From contig NZ_JAFLRG010000001.1 of assembly GCF_017315725.1 (NCBI RefSeq), positions 1,674,001-1,738,000 on the forward strand: DNA of 64,000 bases. Reading direction: 5' to 3'. The position numbers and the translations under genes are program-made. The notes below the pieces were generated by a model. That model ran no database searches. It was not told the origin of the DNA and was given only the letters and a program-made list of their open reading frames with translations. This stretch comes from Trinickia acidisoli (lineage in GTDB: Bacteria > Pseudomonadota > Gammaproteobacteria > Burkholderiales > Burkholderiaceae). How positions within the stretch are numbered: the stretch's first letter is position 1; each line of letters starts with the position of its first letter. Shown here piece by piece: positions 50,928 to 60,816 of this stretch.

Positions 50928-53566
50928 AGTTATCTCGTCTTCGCATTGAGCAACTTCGCAAGTTCCGCCAGCCTGCGGAGATAGCGGACCTGGCAGACGG
51001 CATCAACTTGTTCGTCGGCCCGAACGAGGCGGGCAAAAGCACGATCGCCGCAGCGATTCGTGCGGCGTTTTTTGAGCGACATCGTTCGAGCAGTGTGGAG
51101 CACCTGCGTCCGTGGGGCGATGGGGCGGCGTCGCCGTCGATCGAGATCGAGTTCACCGTGGGCGGTCGCCCCGCGCGCCTGCGCAAGAGCTTCCTGCAGC
51201 GCAAGCGCTGCGAGTTGGAAATCGACGCCCAGCGCTTGGAAGGGGCGCAGGCAGAAGACCACCTTTCCGAACTACTGGGTTTCGGATTCGCTGGTCGTGG
51301 CCCGAGCGGCCCGGAGCATTGGGGCATCCCTGGACTTTTGTGGATCGAGCAGGGTGCAGCGCAAGAGATCGACAAGCCGGTTGCGCATGCCGCGGAACAT
51401 TTGCAGCGCGCGCTCGGTGCCTCGCTCGGCGAGGTTGCCAGTAGTTCGGGCGACGCGGTGCTGGATCGTGTGGAGAGCGCGCGAAACGAACTGCTCACGC
51501 CGGCCACGGGCCAGCCCCGTGGCGATTACGCCGAGGCGCGGAAACGCGAATCGGCCTTGGCCGCAGAACTAGAGAACCTGGAAGGCCAAGTTGCGACCTA
51601 CCGCGGCAAAGTCGACCAACTGGCGACGTTGCGCCGGGAGCACGCGAAAGACAGTGCCGAACGTCCATGGCAGGCATTGCGCGCGGACGAACGCACGGCG
51701 CAGGCCAAGCTTGACGAAGTCGGAGCGATCGAGAAGTCGCTGCAGGCTGTGCGCGAAAAAGTCGAGCAGACGGTCCAGCGGCAAGCCCTTTTGATCGCGA
51801 ATCTCGACACCTTCGATCAGCAAGAGCGCGACTTGGCCGCCCGTGAGAAGAATCGCGACGAGGCGCAAGCGCAAGTGACGGCCGCGGAAGCGGCACACGC
51901 ATCGTCCAAGGCTCGCAATGAGCAGGCACAGGCAAGTTTCGACGTCGCGCGCCAGCTATTGAGTCTCGTTCGCCAAGAAGAGAATCGGCGTAGCCAAGCG
52001 GCTCACGTAGATGAACTTCGCGCGCAAATCGCGACGGCCGAGAAGAAGCTGTCAGAGGCCGGCGTCGAGCAGGAAGCCTTGCTTGCCGCCCGTCGGGCCG
52101 CTGCCGCTACCGAATTGCGCGACGAAGACCTGAAAGTGCTGCGCCAACAGGCGGCGCAAGTACGTGAGCTGGAGATCCGGCAGGCCGCTGCGGCGACGCG
52201 GCTACGATATGAGCTTGAACCCGGGCGCGAATTGCGTACCGGGATCGATGTATGGGCTGGCGATGGCGAAGCGTTAATCACAGAGCCGACAACGCTTCTT
52301 CTTCCCGGCATCGGCAGCCTTGAAATCATCCCTGGCGGTTCGGACCTGGCCGAGGTCGCACGGCATCTTCGCTCAGTAGCGGAGCGTCAGGCCGCACTGC
52401 TCGAACGCCTGGGGTTGTCTTCGCTTGAAGCGGCGGAGGCGCGTCGCGAGATGTATCGCGCGCACGAAGCCGATGCCAAGATGCACGACGCAACGCTCAA
52501 GATCCTTGCGCCGGCCGGCGTGGAAGTCCTTCGCAGTGAACTGGCAGCAATGATCGCGCGACTGGAAGAGGGCGAGAAGCGCCTTGCTCAACTGCCGGCT
52601 CGACCAGACGATGCGGATGGCTTTCCGCCCGTGGATGAAGCCGAAGCCGCTGAAGAAAATACGCGGCGCGATCTCGAACGGCAGAGCGAAGCGCTGAATC
52701 AAGCGCATGTCGCGGCAGCGAATGCTCGAAGTGCCTTGGAAGCTGCGCAGCGAGAAGCCGCAGCCGTCCGAGCGAAACTCGAAGCACCGGAGCGCGCAGA
52801 GCGCCTGCGCAAATCGCAAGCGGATCTCCTCGAAGCCAAAGCCGAAAGCGCGCGCTACGCTACCGAAATCGACACGTTGGAAGAGAAGATCAGTGCGGCG
52901 CGTCCCGATCTGTTGCTCCAGGACATCAAGCGTTGGAGTGCAAGTGCAGAGGCGCTTGAGCGAACCCACGATGATCGCCGCGTGCGTATTGAGCGTCTGG
53001 AGGCGGAGTTGCAAGCTCTGGGTGCGCAAGGCCTCGAGGAAAAGCGTGCCGACGTCGCTCGTGAACTCGAGCAGACGCGCAGGCGCGTCGCGGAAATGCA
53101 GCGTCGAGCAAATGCGCTCGATTACTTGCTGGAGCTGCTGCGACGCAAGCGAGCCGCGGTGACCCAGCGCCTGCATGCTCCGCTGCAGCGGCACTTGAAC
53201 CACTACGTAAAATTGCTGTTCCCTCAAGCGACGCTCGAGCTTGGCGAGGACTTTGTGCCGCGTTTGCTGAGCCGCCCGGGGGGCGAGGTGGGTGACTTCC
53301 ACGAGATGAGCTTTGGGGCGCGCGAGCAGATGGGTGTAATCAGCCGGCTTGCATACGCCGACCTGCTCAAAGAGGCGGGGCGTCCGACGCTGATCATGCT
53401 CGACGATGCGCTCGTACATAGCGACGACGGACGCCTCGGACAGATGAAACGCGTGCTGTTTGACGCAGCCACGCGACACCAGATCCTGCTCTTCTCCTGC
53501 CACCCGGAGAAATGGCGTGATTTGGGCGTTGGAGCTCGGTCGGTTGAAGCGCTTCTAGGTGCCTAA
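50924..53566 (+). CDS. SbcC/YhaN-like SMC-type ATPase
   Basis: A protein of 880 residues. It has the N-terminal Walker A FVGPNEAGKSTIAAAI (near 30-45), and WGIPGLLWIEQGAAQEI near 130, which I associate with YhaN-like proteins. Long coiled-coil regions at about 200-430 and 500-760 flank a small globular insert (GIDVWAGDGEALITEPTTLL). The C-terminal lobe has signature motif MSFGAREQMGVISRLAYADL and Walker B TLIMLDDALVHSDDGR. It is the ATPase partner of the upstream SbcD-like protein. No zinc-hook CxxC is visible between the coils, unlike Rad50/SbcC, which fits the YhaN branch. Confidence 0.85.
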   Translation: MKLSRLRIEQLRKFRQPAEIADLADGINLFVGPNEAGKSTIAAAIRAAFFERHRSSSVEHLRPWGDGAASPSIEIEFTVGGRPARLRKSFLQRKRCELEIDAQRLEGAQAEDHLSELLGFGFAGRGPSGPEHWGIPGLLWIEQGAAQEIDKPVAHAAEHLQRALGASLGEVASSSGDAVLDRVESARNELLTPATGQPRGDYAEARKRESALAAELENLEGQVATYRGKVDQLATLRREHAKDSAERPWQALRADERTAQAKLDEVGAIEKSLQAVREKVEQTVQRQALLIANLDTFDQQERDLAAREKNRDEAQAQVTAAEAAHASSKARNEQAQASFDVARQLLSLVRQEENRRSQAAHVDELRAQIATAEKKLSEAGVEQEALLAARRAAAATELRDEDLKVLRQQAAQVRELEIRQAAAATRLRYELEPGRELRTGIDVWAGDGEALITEPTTLLLPGIGSLEIIPGGSDLAEVARHLRSVAERQAALLERLGLSSLEAAEARREMYRAHEADAKMHDATLKILAPAGVEVLRSELAAMIARLEEGEKRLAQLPARPDDADGFPPVDEAEAAEENTRRDLERQSEALNQAHVAAANARSALEAAQREAAAVRAKLEAPERAERLRKSQADLLEAKAESARYATEIDTLEEKISAARPDLLLQDIKRWSASAEALERTHDDRRVRIERLEAELQALGAQGLEEKRADVARELEQTRRRVAEMQRRANALDYLLELLRRKRAAVTQRLHAPLQRHLNHYVKLLFPQATLELGEDFVPRLLSRPGGEVGDFHEMSFGAREQMGVISRLAYADLLKEAGRPTLIMLDDALVHSDDGRLGQMKRVLFDAATRHQILLFSCHPEKWRDLGVGARSVEALLGA

Positions 53567-53774
53567 GTTGAGCGGTGTCAGCGCAGGGGACGGCGGGGAA
53601 TCGAAACTTGATCAGATGTCGTCGCACTCGCCGCCGTCAGTGCGCCTAGCACTTCTGTAAAATTCAGGTCCCGCTGCTGAAATGGGGCACGCTGGGGAGC
53701 GGTTATGGAAGTATTCGAAAGATGTCGGAACTGTTGGTACTGTTACCTCGTCAAGCCCGAGATAGGCGGACACA

Positions 53775-56237
53775 ATGACCAAAAAATCGCTGAGTGAAAC
53801 CGACATATGTGCCAAGTGGATCACTCCGGCTGTCGTTCAAGCCGGATGGGATGAGGAAACGCAGATTCGCCGCGAGGTTGGTTTCACAAAAGGACGCATC
53901 ATTGTCCGGGGCAAACTGGTTACGCGGGGAAAGGCGAAGCGGGCGGACTACGTCCTCTATTACCAGACCGTGCCCATCGCCGTCATCGAAGCTAAAGACA
54001 ACAATCACGCGGTAGGTGACGGAATGCAGCAGGCTCTCGAGTACGCCGAGACGCTGGCCGTGCCGTTCGTATTTTCGAGCAACGGCGATGGCTTTGTGTT
54101 CCACGATCGCACCGGTATGAGCGCTAAGCCCGAAGTGACGCTCTCGCTCGGGGATTTTCCTTCCCCCTCGAAGCTATGGGCGCAATATCTGGTTTGGAAA
54201 GGACTTGGGCCCCAGCAGGAAAAGGTAGTTCTGCAGCCCTACCACGACGACGGCAGTGACAAAGAACCGCGTTATTACCAGCGCAATGCAATCAACGCCT
54301 CCGTCGAAGCCATAGCAAAGGGCCAAAATCGTGTTCTGCTTGTCATGGCAACAGGGACAGGCAAGACCTATACGGCTTTTCAAATTATCTGGCGTCTGTG
54401 GAAGGCTGGACAAAAGAAGCGAATCCTGTTCCTAGCCGATCGGAACGTGCTGATTGACCAGACGATGGTCAACGATTTCCGGCCCTTCGGGCCAGCCATG
54501 GCCAAGCTTAGTACGGACACGAAAACAATCGAGCGGTCCGACGGTAGCCAGGCGGAGCTGGCGACAGCAATCGATAAAACGCGGCGGATTGACACGGCGT
54601 ATGAAATCTACCTCGGGCTGTATCAGGCCATCACCGGGCCTGAAGAACGGCAGAAGCTATTCCGCGAGTTCTCCCCGGGATTTTTTGATTTGATCGTCAT
54701 CGACGAGTGTCACCGCGGCAGCGCGGCAGAGGATTCGGCCTGGCGCGAAATTCTTGAGTATTTTTCGGACGCCACGCAGATTGGTCTGACCGCGACCCCC
54801 AAGGAGACGGAGTACGTCTCGAACATTAATTATTTCGGTCAGCCGGTCTACACTTATTCGCTAAAGCAGGGCATCCGGGATGGCTTTCTCGCGCCCTACA
54901 AGGTCATCAAGGTTCACCTGGACGTTGACGTCGAAGGGTATCGCCCCCAGAGCGGCGAGATTGACTTTTACGGCAACGAGATCGAGGACCGTGTTTATAA
55001 CCAGAAGGATTTCGACCGCACGCTGGTGATTGACGAGCGGACGCAGCGCGTCGCAAAGTGGGTATCGGACTATCTGAAGGAAAGCGGCGACCGCTTCCAG
55101 AAGACGATCGTTTTCTGCGTCGATACAGAACACGCGGCTAGGATGCGTCAGGCGCTCGTCAACGAAAATAAAGACTTGGTTCAGAAAAACGACCGCTATG
55201 TCATGCGGATCACCGGCAACGACCCGCAGGGCAGCGCGCAGATCGGCAATTTCATTGACCCGGAGTCGATCTATCCGGTCATCGTTACCACCTCGAAATT
55301 GCTTTCGACGGGCGTCGATGCGCAGACTTGCCGGCTGATCGTGCTCGACCGCGAGATCGGGTCGATGACTGAGTTCAAACAAATCGTTGGCCGCGGCACG
55401 CGTGTCCACGAGGACAGCAAGAAGTATTACTTCACGCTGGTCGATTTCCGGAAAGCAACGAACCACTTCGCGGATCCGGAGTTCGACGGCGAGCCGGTCC
55501 AGATCTATGAGCCGGGAGAGGGTGATCCCGAGACGCCACCGGACGATGTCCCACCCCTGAACGATGATGACGATGAGGATCCTATCCCGCCCGAGCCGGG
55601 TGAGGATGAAACCATCGTCGATGGAGAACCTCCGGACATCACGTTGCCACCTGACGGCGGCGAAGTTCCTCGTAAATTTTACGTCCACGGGAAGCCGGTC
55701 AGTGTGCTGACCGAGCGGATTGAATATCTCGACGAGGACGGCAAGCTGGTAACGGAATCGTTGCGAGACTACAGCCGCAAAGCGATTCGCAAACAGTACA
55801 CGAGCCTTGAACAGTTCCTTCGGCGGTGGAACACCGCCGAGCGCAAAGAAGTGATCATGGAGGAGTTGGCAGAGGAAGGGCTGCTGCTCGGACCGCTGCA
55901 GGAGGAGGTAGGGAAAGACCTCGACCCGTTCGACCTGATCTGCCATATCGCCTTCGACCAGCCACCTCTTACGCGCCGAGAGCGCGCCAACAATGTGCGC
56001 AAGCGCGACGTGTTCACCAAGTATGGTCCGCAGGCCCGGTCGATTCTCGAAGCGTTGCTGGCAAAATATCAGGACGAAGGTATAGTTTCGGGCCTAGACA
56101 ACGCCAGGATTCTCGAAATCCCGCCGTTTAACACGATGGGGACGCCGCTTCAGCTCATCAAGCAATTTGGGTCCCGCGCCAGTTTCGAGAGCGCTGTTCA
56201 CGAACTACAAACCGCCCTTTATCAGGAAGTGGCTTAA
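53775..56237 (+). CDS. hsdR: type I restriction enzyme, R subunit
   Basis: A protein of 820 residues of the EcoEI-like class. The N-terminal nuclease core has KAKRADYVLYYQTVPIAVIEAKDNNHAV (Asp...Glu-x-Lys, residues about 54-80). The SF2 translocase follows: VMATGTGKTYTAFQ near 189-202, VIDECHRGS near 310, IGLTATP, TSKLLSTGVDAQ and QIVGRGTRVHED. A C-terminal acidic/Pro-rich linker (near 590-640) precedes the HsdM-interacting end. It translocates DNA and cleaves unmodified DNA when complexed with HsdM and HsdS. The gene order R-M-S with minimal spacing indicates one operon, apparently intact. Confidence 0.95.
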   Translation: MTKKSLSETDICAKWITPAVVQAGWDEETQIRREVGFTKGRIIVRGKLVTRGKAKRADYVLYYQTVPIAVIEAKDNNHAVGDGMQQALEYAETLAVPFVFSSNGDGFVFHDRTGMSAKPEVTLSLGDFPSPSKLWAQYLVWKGLGPQQEKVVLQPYHDDGSDKEPRYYQRNAINASVEAIAKGQNRVLLVMATGTGKTYTAFQIIWRLWKAGQKKRILFLADRNVLIDQTMVNDFRPFGPAMAKLSTDTKTIERSDGSQAELATAIDKTRRIDTAYEIYLGLYQAITGPEERQKLFREFSPGFFDLIVIDECHRGSAAEDSAWREILEYFSDATQIGLTATPKETEYVSNINYFGQPVYTYSLKQGIRDGFLAPYKVIKVHLDVDVEGYRPQSGEIDFYGNEIEDRVYNQKDFDRTLVIDERTQRVAKWVSDYLKESGDRFQKTIVFCVDTEHAARMRQALVNENKDLVQKNDRYVMRITGNDPQGSAQIGNFIDPESIYPVIVTTSKLLSTGVDAQTCRLIVLDREIGSMTEFKQIVGRGTRVHEDSKKYYFTLVDFRKATNHFADPEFDGEPVQIYEPGEGDPETPPDDVPPLNDDDDEDPIPPEPGEDETIVDGEPPDITLPPDGGEVPRKFYVHGKPVSVLTERIEYLDEDGKLVTESLRDYSRKAIRKQYTSLEQFLRRWNTAERKEVIMEELAEEGLLLGPLQEEVGKDLDPFDLICHIAFDQPPLTRRERANNVRKRDVFTKYGPQARSILEALLAKYQDEGIVSGLDNARILEIPPFNTMGTPLQLIKQFGSRASFESAVHELQTALYQEVA

Positions 56238-56240
56238 CGC

Positions 56241-57698
56241 ATGTCTGCACGAAATACGGTCAAATCGATCCAGGACATCATGCGCCAGGATGTTGGCGTC
56301 GACGGCGATGCCCAGCGCCTGTCCCAGCTTTGCTGGATGTTCTTTCTCAAAATCATCGACGATCAGGACCAGCAGTTGGAAGTGATGCAGGACCGCTACC
56401 GGTCGCCTATCCCGGAAGCGTTGCAATGGCGCACGTGGGCCGCTGATCCGGAAGGCATTACCGGTGACGCACTGATGACCTTCATTAACACCGAGCTGTT
56501 TCCTCAGCTCAAGGCGTTGCCGGTCACAGGCAAGAACGCCAACCGCAGCCGCGTCGTGCGCGCCGTCTTTGAAGACGCCTACAACTACATGAAGTCCGGC
56601 CAGCTGATGCGGCAGGTCATCAACAAGATCAGCGGCGTCGACTTCAATGACCTCGCCGAGCGGAAGCACTTCGGCGACATCTACGAACAGCTCCTGAATG
56701 ACCTGCAGAGTGCCGGTAATGCAGGCGAGTACTACACACCGCGCGCCGTGACCGCTTTCATGGTCGATCGCATCGACCCGAAGCCGGGCGAAATCTTGTT
56801 CGATCCTTCCGTCGGTACGGGCGGCTTTTTGACGTGCGCCATTCGTCACATGCGCGACCGGTATGTAAAGACGGTCGAGGATGAGCGAGCCCTGCAGGCT
56901 GGTCTGCGCGCTGTCGAAAAGAAACAGCTCCCGCACATGCTGTGCGTGACCAATATGCTGTTGCACGGGATTGAAGACCCGAGCTTCGTGCGGCATGACA
57001 ACACCCTGGCGCGGCCGTATATCAGCTATGGCCAAAACGACCGGGTAGACATCATTCTTACGAATCCGCCGTTTGGTGGGAAGGAAGAAGATGGCATCGA
57101 ATCTAACTTCCCAGCTCATTTCCGCACCAAAGAAACCGCCGACTTGTTTCTGGCGCTGTTTATCCGTCTGCTCAAGCCGGGTGGTCGCGCCGGGATCGTG
57201 TTGCCTGACGGTTCGTTGTTCGGAGAGGGCGTCAAAACCCGGCTGAAGCAACAGCTGCTGCAAGACTGCAATCTGCATACGATCGTCCGTCTGCCCAACA
57301 GCGTGTTCAAACCGTATGCCACGATCGGCACCAATCTGCTGTTCTTCGATAAGGGCGAGCCAACACAGGACGTCTGGTTCTACGAGCACCGCATCCCCAT
57401 AAACCAAAAGGCCTACTCGATGACCAGACCGATCCGTGTCGAGTACCTGCAAGACTGCGTGGACTGGTGGGGCGGTGCCGGACGCAAAGATCGCCAGGAA
57501 ACCGAACTCGCGTGGAAAGTCAGCTTGGCCGACATCAAGGCACGCGGTTACAACCTTGATTTCAAGAACCCGCACACCATTGCCGACGACCATGGCGATC
57601 CAGCCGAATTGTTGGCGAAACTGAAGCAAGACGAACAGAAAACGGCCAATCTGCGCGACAAGTTGAAGAGCATTCTTGCAGAGGCACTGCTCCGATGA
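56241..57698 (+). CDS. hsdM: type I restriction-modification enzyme, M subunit
   Basis: A protein of 485 residues, starting three bases after the hsdR stop. The N-terminal HsdM helical domain (RQDVGVDGDAQRLSQLCWMF) is followed by an adenine-N6 methyltransferase: GEYYTPRAVTAFMVDRI, FDPSVGTGGFL (SAM-binding motif I) and LTNPPFGGKEE (motif IV NPPF near 275). It methylates adenine in the bipartite target set by HsdS. Its TGA overlaps the hsdS start. Confidence 0.95.
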   Translation: MSARNTVKSIQDIMRQDVGVDGDAQRLSQLCWMFFLKIIDDQDQQLEVMQDRYRSPIPEALQWRTWAADPEGITGDALMTFINTELFPQLKALPVTGKNANRSRVVRAVFEDAYNYMKSGQLMRQVINKISGVDFNDLAERKHFGDIYEQLLNDLQSAGNAGEYYTPRAVTAFMVDRIDPKPGEILFDPSVGTGGFLTCAIRHMRDRYVKTVEDERALQAGLRAVEKKQLPHMLCVTNMLLHGIEDPSFVRHDNTLARPYISYGQNDRVDIILTNPPFGGKEEDGIESNFPAHFRTKETADLFLALFIRLLKPGGRAGIVLPDGSLFGEGVKTRLKQQLLQDCNLHTIVRLPNSVFKPYATIGTNLLFFDKGEPTQDVWFYEHRIPINQKAYSMTRPIRVEYLQDCVDWWGGAGRKDRQETELAWKVSLADIKARGYNLDFKNPHTIADDHGDPAELLAKLKQDEQKTANLRDKLKSILAEALLR

Positions 57699-59419
57699 AT
57701 GTCGAACGCCTGTTGCAACATTTCGAGCGCATTAGCGAAGCGCCCGACGCTATCGTGCGGTTGCGCCGCTTCGTCCTTGATTTAGCGGTTTCCGGTAAGC
57801 TGGTGGAGCAGGATACCAATGACGAACCGGCGGCGGAATTGCTCATTCAAATTGAGGCAGAGAGAATGCGATTGGTCGCGGAGAAAAAAATCCGGAATCA
57901 GCAATCGCCGCCACAAGTGAAAACTGACGAGCAACTCTTCGCGATTCCCGCTAGCTGGCGGTGGGTACGCTTTGGAGCAATCGCGGATTTCTCAGCGGGA
58001 AGAACGCCACCGAGGCACGAAGCCAGCTTTTGGAATACCGGCGACTATCCCTGGGTCAGCATCGCCGATATGGCAGAGGGTGGCGTTGTTCGTGCCACGA
58101 AAGAGACGATTAGCGAGAAGGCGAAGGGGCAGGTTTTTAGAACAAATCCCTGCAGCGCTGGCACAATGATCATGAGTTTCAAGCTTACCATCGGGAAGAT
58201 CGCCATATTGGGCGTGCCGGCCTTTCATAATGAGGCGATCATTTCGATCTATCCGCATCTCCCATCCCTTGGTGCGTACCTATTCAAAGTACTTCCAAAA
58301 TTTTCGAGGAAAGGGGAGGCCAAAGATGCCATCAAAGGTGCCACGCTAAATCGTGACTCTATTGGGAACATCTTTCTGCCCCTTCCTCCTCTTGCCGAAC
58401 AACACCGCATCGTAGCCAAGGTTGACGAACTGATGACGCTCTGCGATCAATTGGAGGCCGCGAGAACCGAGCGCGAGCAACGCCGCGATCAGTTGGTGCG
58501 GGCAAGCCTGCGACGTCTGGCAACGGCAGACGATGACGGAGACGCTTTGCGCAAGCACGCTACCTTTACGCTCGACAACTTCGCGGAGCTTACAACCCGA
58601 GCGGAATACATTAAGCAACTGCGTGAAACAATTCGCAACCTCGCTGTGTGCGGCAAGCTTGTTTCACAGAGCACATACGACGAGCCTGCGGCAGAGTTGC
58701 TGAAAAATGTACAGTCGATGAAGACGGCGTTGGTGAAAAATGGATTGATTTCTCATTCAAAAGTCCGCGCGGATATTGCGAAGCTCGCGTTCGAATTGCC
58801 GTCAAATTGGGAGGCGATCCGCTTTGACGACGTTTGTACCCTCGTGACCAGTGGTTCGCGTGGATGGGCCGAGCATTATGCGAAAACTGGGCCGATATTT
58901 GTCCGCGCGCAAAACATCAGATTTGGCAGACTCCGTCTGGATGACCTGGCGTGTGTCAATCCTCCTGCCAAAAGCGAGGGTAGACGGACCAAAATTGAAA
59001 AAGGAGATCTGCTGGTCGTCATTACTGGCGCCGGTGTCACGAACCCGGCGCTGATAGACCGAGACCTTGGGGAGGCATACGTTAGTCAGCATGTTGCGCT
59101 GATCAGACCAGCCGTGACAACTTTGTCACGATGGCTATTGCTTTGCTTAATGGCCGGAATGGGTGGCCGAGATGAATTGGTCGAGCGAGCCTACGGGGCC
59201 GGAAAGCCGGGTTTAAATTTGGATAACATTCGCACTCTTAGCTTGCCGCTACCGCCTCTTGCTGAGCAAGGCCGCATCCTTGCTAAGGTAGATGAGCTTA
59301 TGACTCTGTGCGATAACTTGGAAATGCAACTTTCCAACGCCGGAAGCGATAGTGATCGCCTGTTGGAAGCCGTCTTGCACGAAACGCTGACTGCGCCGGC
59401 GCTGGCAGAAACGGCATGA
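57695..59419 (+). CDS. hsdS: type I restriction-modification enzyme, S subunit
   Basis: A protein of 574 residues, the specificity subunit. Two target-recognition domains are visible (about 85-220 and 370-510). Each is followed by a conserved helix segment: LPPLAEQHRIVAKVDELMTL near 230 and LPLPPLAEQGRILAKVDELM near 525. The first spacer helix continues into a Glu/Arg-rich coiled coil. Internal duplication of the LPPLAEQ segment is typical and can favour recombination between half-sites. The recognition sequence cannot be read from the protein. ATGA overlap with hsdM. Confidence 0.93.
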   Translation: MNVERLLQHFERISEAPDAIVRLRRFVLDLAVSGKLVEQDTNDEPAAELLIQIEAERMRLVAEKKIRNQQSPPQVKTDEQLFAIPASWRWVRFGAIADFSAGRTPPRHEASFWNTGDYPWVSIADMAEGGVVRATKETISEKAKGQVFRTNPCSAGTMIMSFKLTIGKIAILGVPAFHNEAIISIYPHLPSLGAYLFKVLPKFSRKGEAKDAIKGATLNRDSIGNIFLPLPPLAEQHRIVAKVDELMTLCDQLEAARTEREQRRDQLVRASLRRLATADDDGDALRKHATFTLDNFAELTTRAEYIKQLRETIRNLAVCGKLVSQSTYDEPAAELLKNVQSMKTALVKNGLISHSKVRADIAKLAFELPSNWEAIRFDDVCTLVTSGSRGWAEHYAKTGPIFVRAQNIRFGRLRLDDLACVNPPAKSEGRRTKIEKGDLLVVITGAGVTNPALIDRDLGEAYVSQHVALIRPAVTTLSRWLLLCLMAGMGGRDELVERAYGAGKPGLNLDNIRTLSLPLPPLAEQGRILAKVDELMTLCDNLEMQLSNAGSDSDRLLEAVLHETLTAPALAETA

Positions 59420-59549
59420 CCGATGCAAGTTTCAGGCTCATTTTGGGAAACGGCGGCGGTTGACAGTGTTGACGTAGATTTCAAGGATCCGACTCGATCC
59501 CTGATGATTCTCGGTGAGCGAATCCAGGCGGTCAACTCGCATACGACAG

Positions 59550-59570
59550 CGGGGCCTCGCGGCCCCGTTT
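59550..59570 (+). terminator. terminator after the hsd operon
   Basis: CGGGGCC / GGCCCCG stem (59550-59556 and 59561-59567) with a TCGC loop and a short T-run. It lies 130 bases past hsdS and between convergent genes. Confidence 0.65.
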
Positions 59571-59591
59571 CAGTGTTGCTCTAAACATTCG

Positions 59592-60806
59592 TTAGCCCGG
59601 CGAGCCAACGTCGTATCCGAACCCGTTTGACGGCACCTGCTCGGGCAGTCCCATGGCCTTCCGCAGTCGTGATAGGTTGGCAGCGACCGCCGCTTTGCTA
59701 CTATCGACCGTCGGCGTTTTGTGCAACTCGCGCCACTGCTCGGTCATCTGGTCGGGCGGTACGTCGAAGCGCTTCAGCCAGGCTTCGGTCGCGATGGTCG
59801 TGTTGAGCAGCGGCGCAGTGCTGTCGAGCGTACCGCTCTGCAAGATGTCCATCTTCTCGGCGATGATGTGACGCAGCGCCGCGTCGAGCAGCACGTAAGC
59901 CGGCGGGGGCAGCGGAGGCTTCCCCGGCCCGGCGGACACACTGGCTTGCGGTGCAACGCCTGCTTGGACGATCAAGCCACCGTCGTCCAACGGCTGGCGC
60001 ACGTACCAGTCCGGCGGCAGTGCGAACGAGTCGGCTCCCCCGGCGGCACGCACGAGGTCGGCGTCCAGCGCGACGATCCAGTCCACCGTTTTGATCGCCC
60101 CTTCCAGCATGACGGTGCTGTAACCCATAGGGTCGCCGACGTCGATGCCCGGCCCGTAGCGACGGGCGAAAAAGTATTCGCTCGCCTCATTCGCGCTAAG
60201 CTCCATTGGCGGAAGATTCACGCCGTAGCCGGCGTGTCCATGAACGATGGGCAGTGCTTCGCACATCGCTGTGAACAGTGCCTGAAACTTGCCCGGCCGC
60301 TGTTCCAAGAACGCTCGAGGAACGGTGAAAACGAGGGTATCGAGCCCGCGGTTATGCGTCGCTTTCCATTCTCCGAGCGCAAACACGGAAAACTCGTAAA
60401 ACCCGGTTGCGAGTTTGTGGTCGGCGCTGGTCATCGTCGCGACAAGCGATGTATCCCCAGGCGTTGATGTCGCTAGACGCTCGAACGCCGGGGCCTTCTC
60501 GTATGCCATCGGCTGCTTGCCCTCCGTGTAAAACCATCGGAGGGGACCTTCTTTCGAGGGCTTTTGACCCGCCGCGACTTCAAGCGCATGGTGATACTCG
60601 TCCACCATCGCGGCGTACTGTTCAAAGCATTGCACCAACGCTTTCCGGACCGTCGGTGTGTACCCGTTCCGGAAATACAGAACCCCGCGCACGACGAGCG
60701 CAGCGCCTGTGATGCCCTTTCTGTACGCGGGCTCAAACAGACCGAAAGGGAGTGTGTCCGCGCGGCGAGGATCTTTCGCCCATGCTGCGATTTCTTCATC
60801 CGTCAT
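59592..60806 (-). CDS. DUF3396 (TsiV-type) immunity protein
   Basis: A protein of 404 residues; the ATG at 60806 gives MTDEEIAAWAKDPRRA, and the longer frame to 61055 is an artefact reading through the effector gene. GITGAALVVRGVLYFRNGYT near 50, FSVFALGEWKAT, FTVPRAFLEQRPGKFQALF, and GYGVNLPPMELSANEASEYF are familiar from DUF3396 proteins, some of which are type VI secretion immunity proteins (TsiV3-like). It starts 10 bases after the effector stop, so it should protect the producer from the VRR-NUC effector. I infer the pairing from order and spacing. Confidence 0.8.
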   Translation of the reverse strand: MTDEEIAAWAKDPRRADTLPFGLFEPAYRKGITGAALVVRGVLYFRNGYTPTVRKALVQCFEQYAAMVDEYHHALEVAAGQKPSKEGPLRWFYTEGKQPMAYEKAPAFERLATSTPGDTSLVATMTSADHKLATGFYEFSVFALGEWKATHNRGLDTLVFTVPRAFLEQRPGKFQALFTAMCEALPIVHGHAGYGVNLPPMELSANEASEYFFARRYGPGIDVGDPMGYSTVMLEGAIKTVDWIVALDADLVRAAGGADSFALPPDWYVRQPLDDGGLIVQAGVAPQASVSAGPGKPPLPPPAYVLLDAALRHIIAEKMDILQSGTLDSTAPLLNTTIATEAWLKRFDVPPDQMTEQWRELHKTPTVDSSKAAVAANLSRLRKAMGLPEQVPSNGFGYDVGSPG

Positions 60807-60816
60807 GACAACGTGC

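Noticed and set aside
52373-53503. Minus-strand frame of 376 residues opposite the SbcC-like gene
   Set aside because: Shadow of the coiled-coil coding region; no motif.
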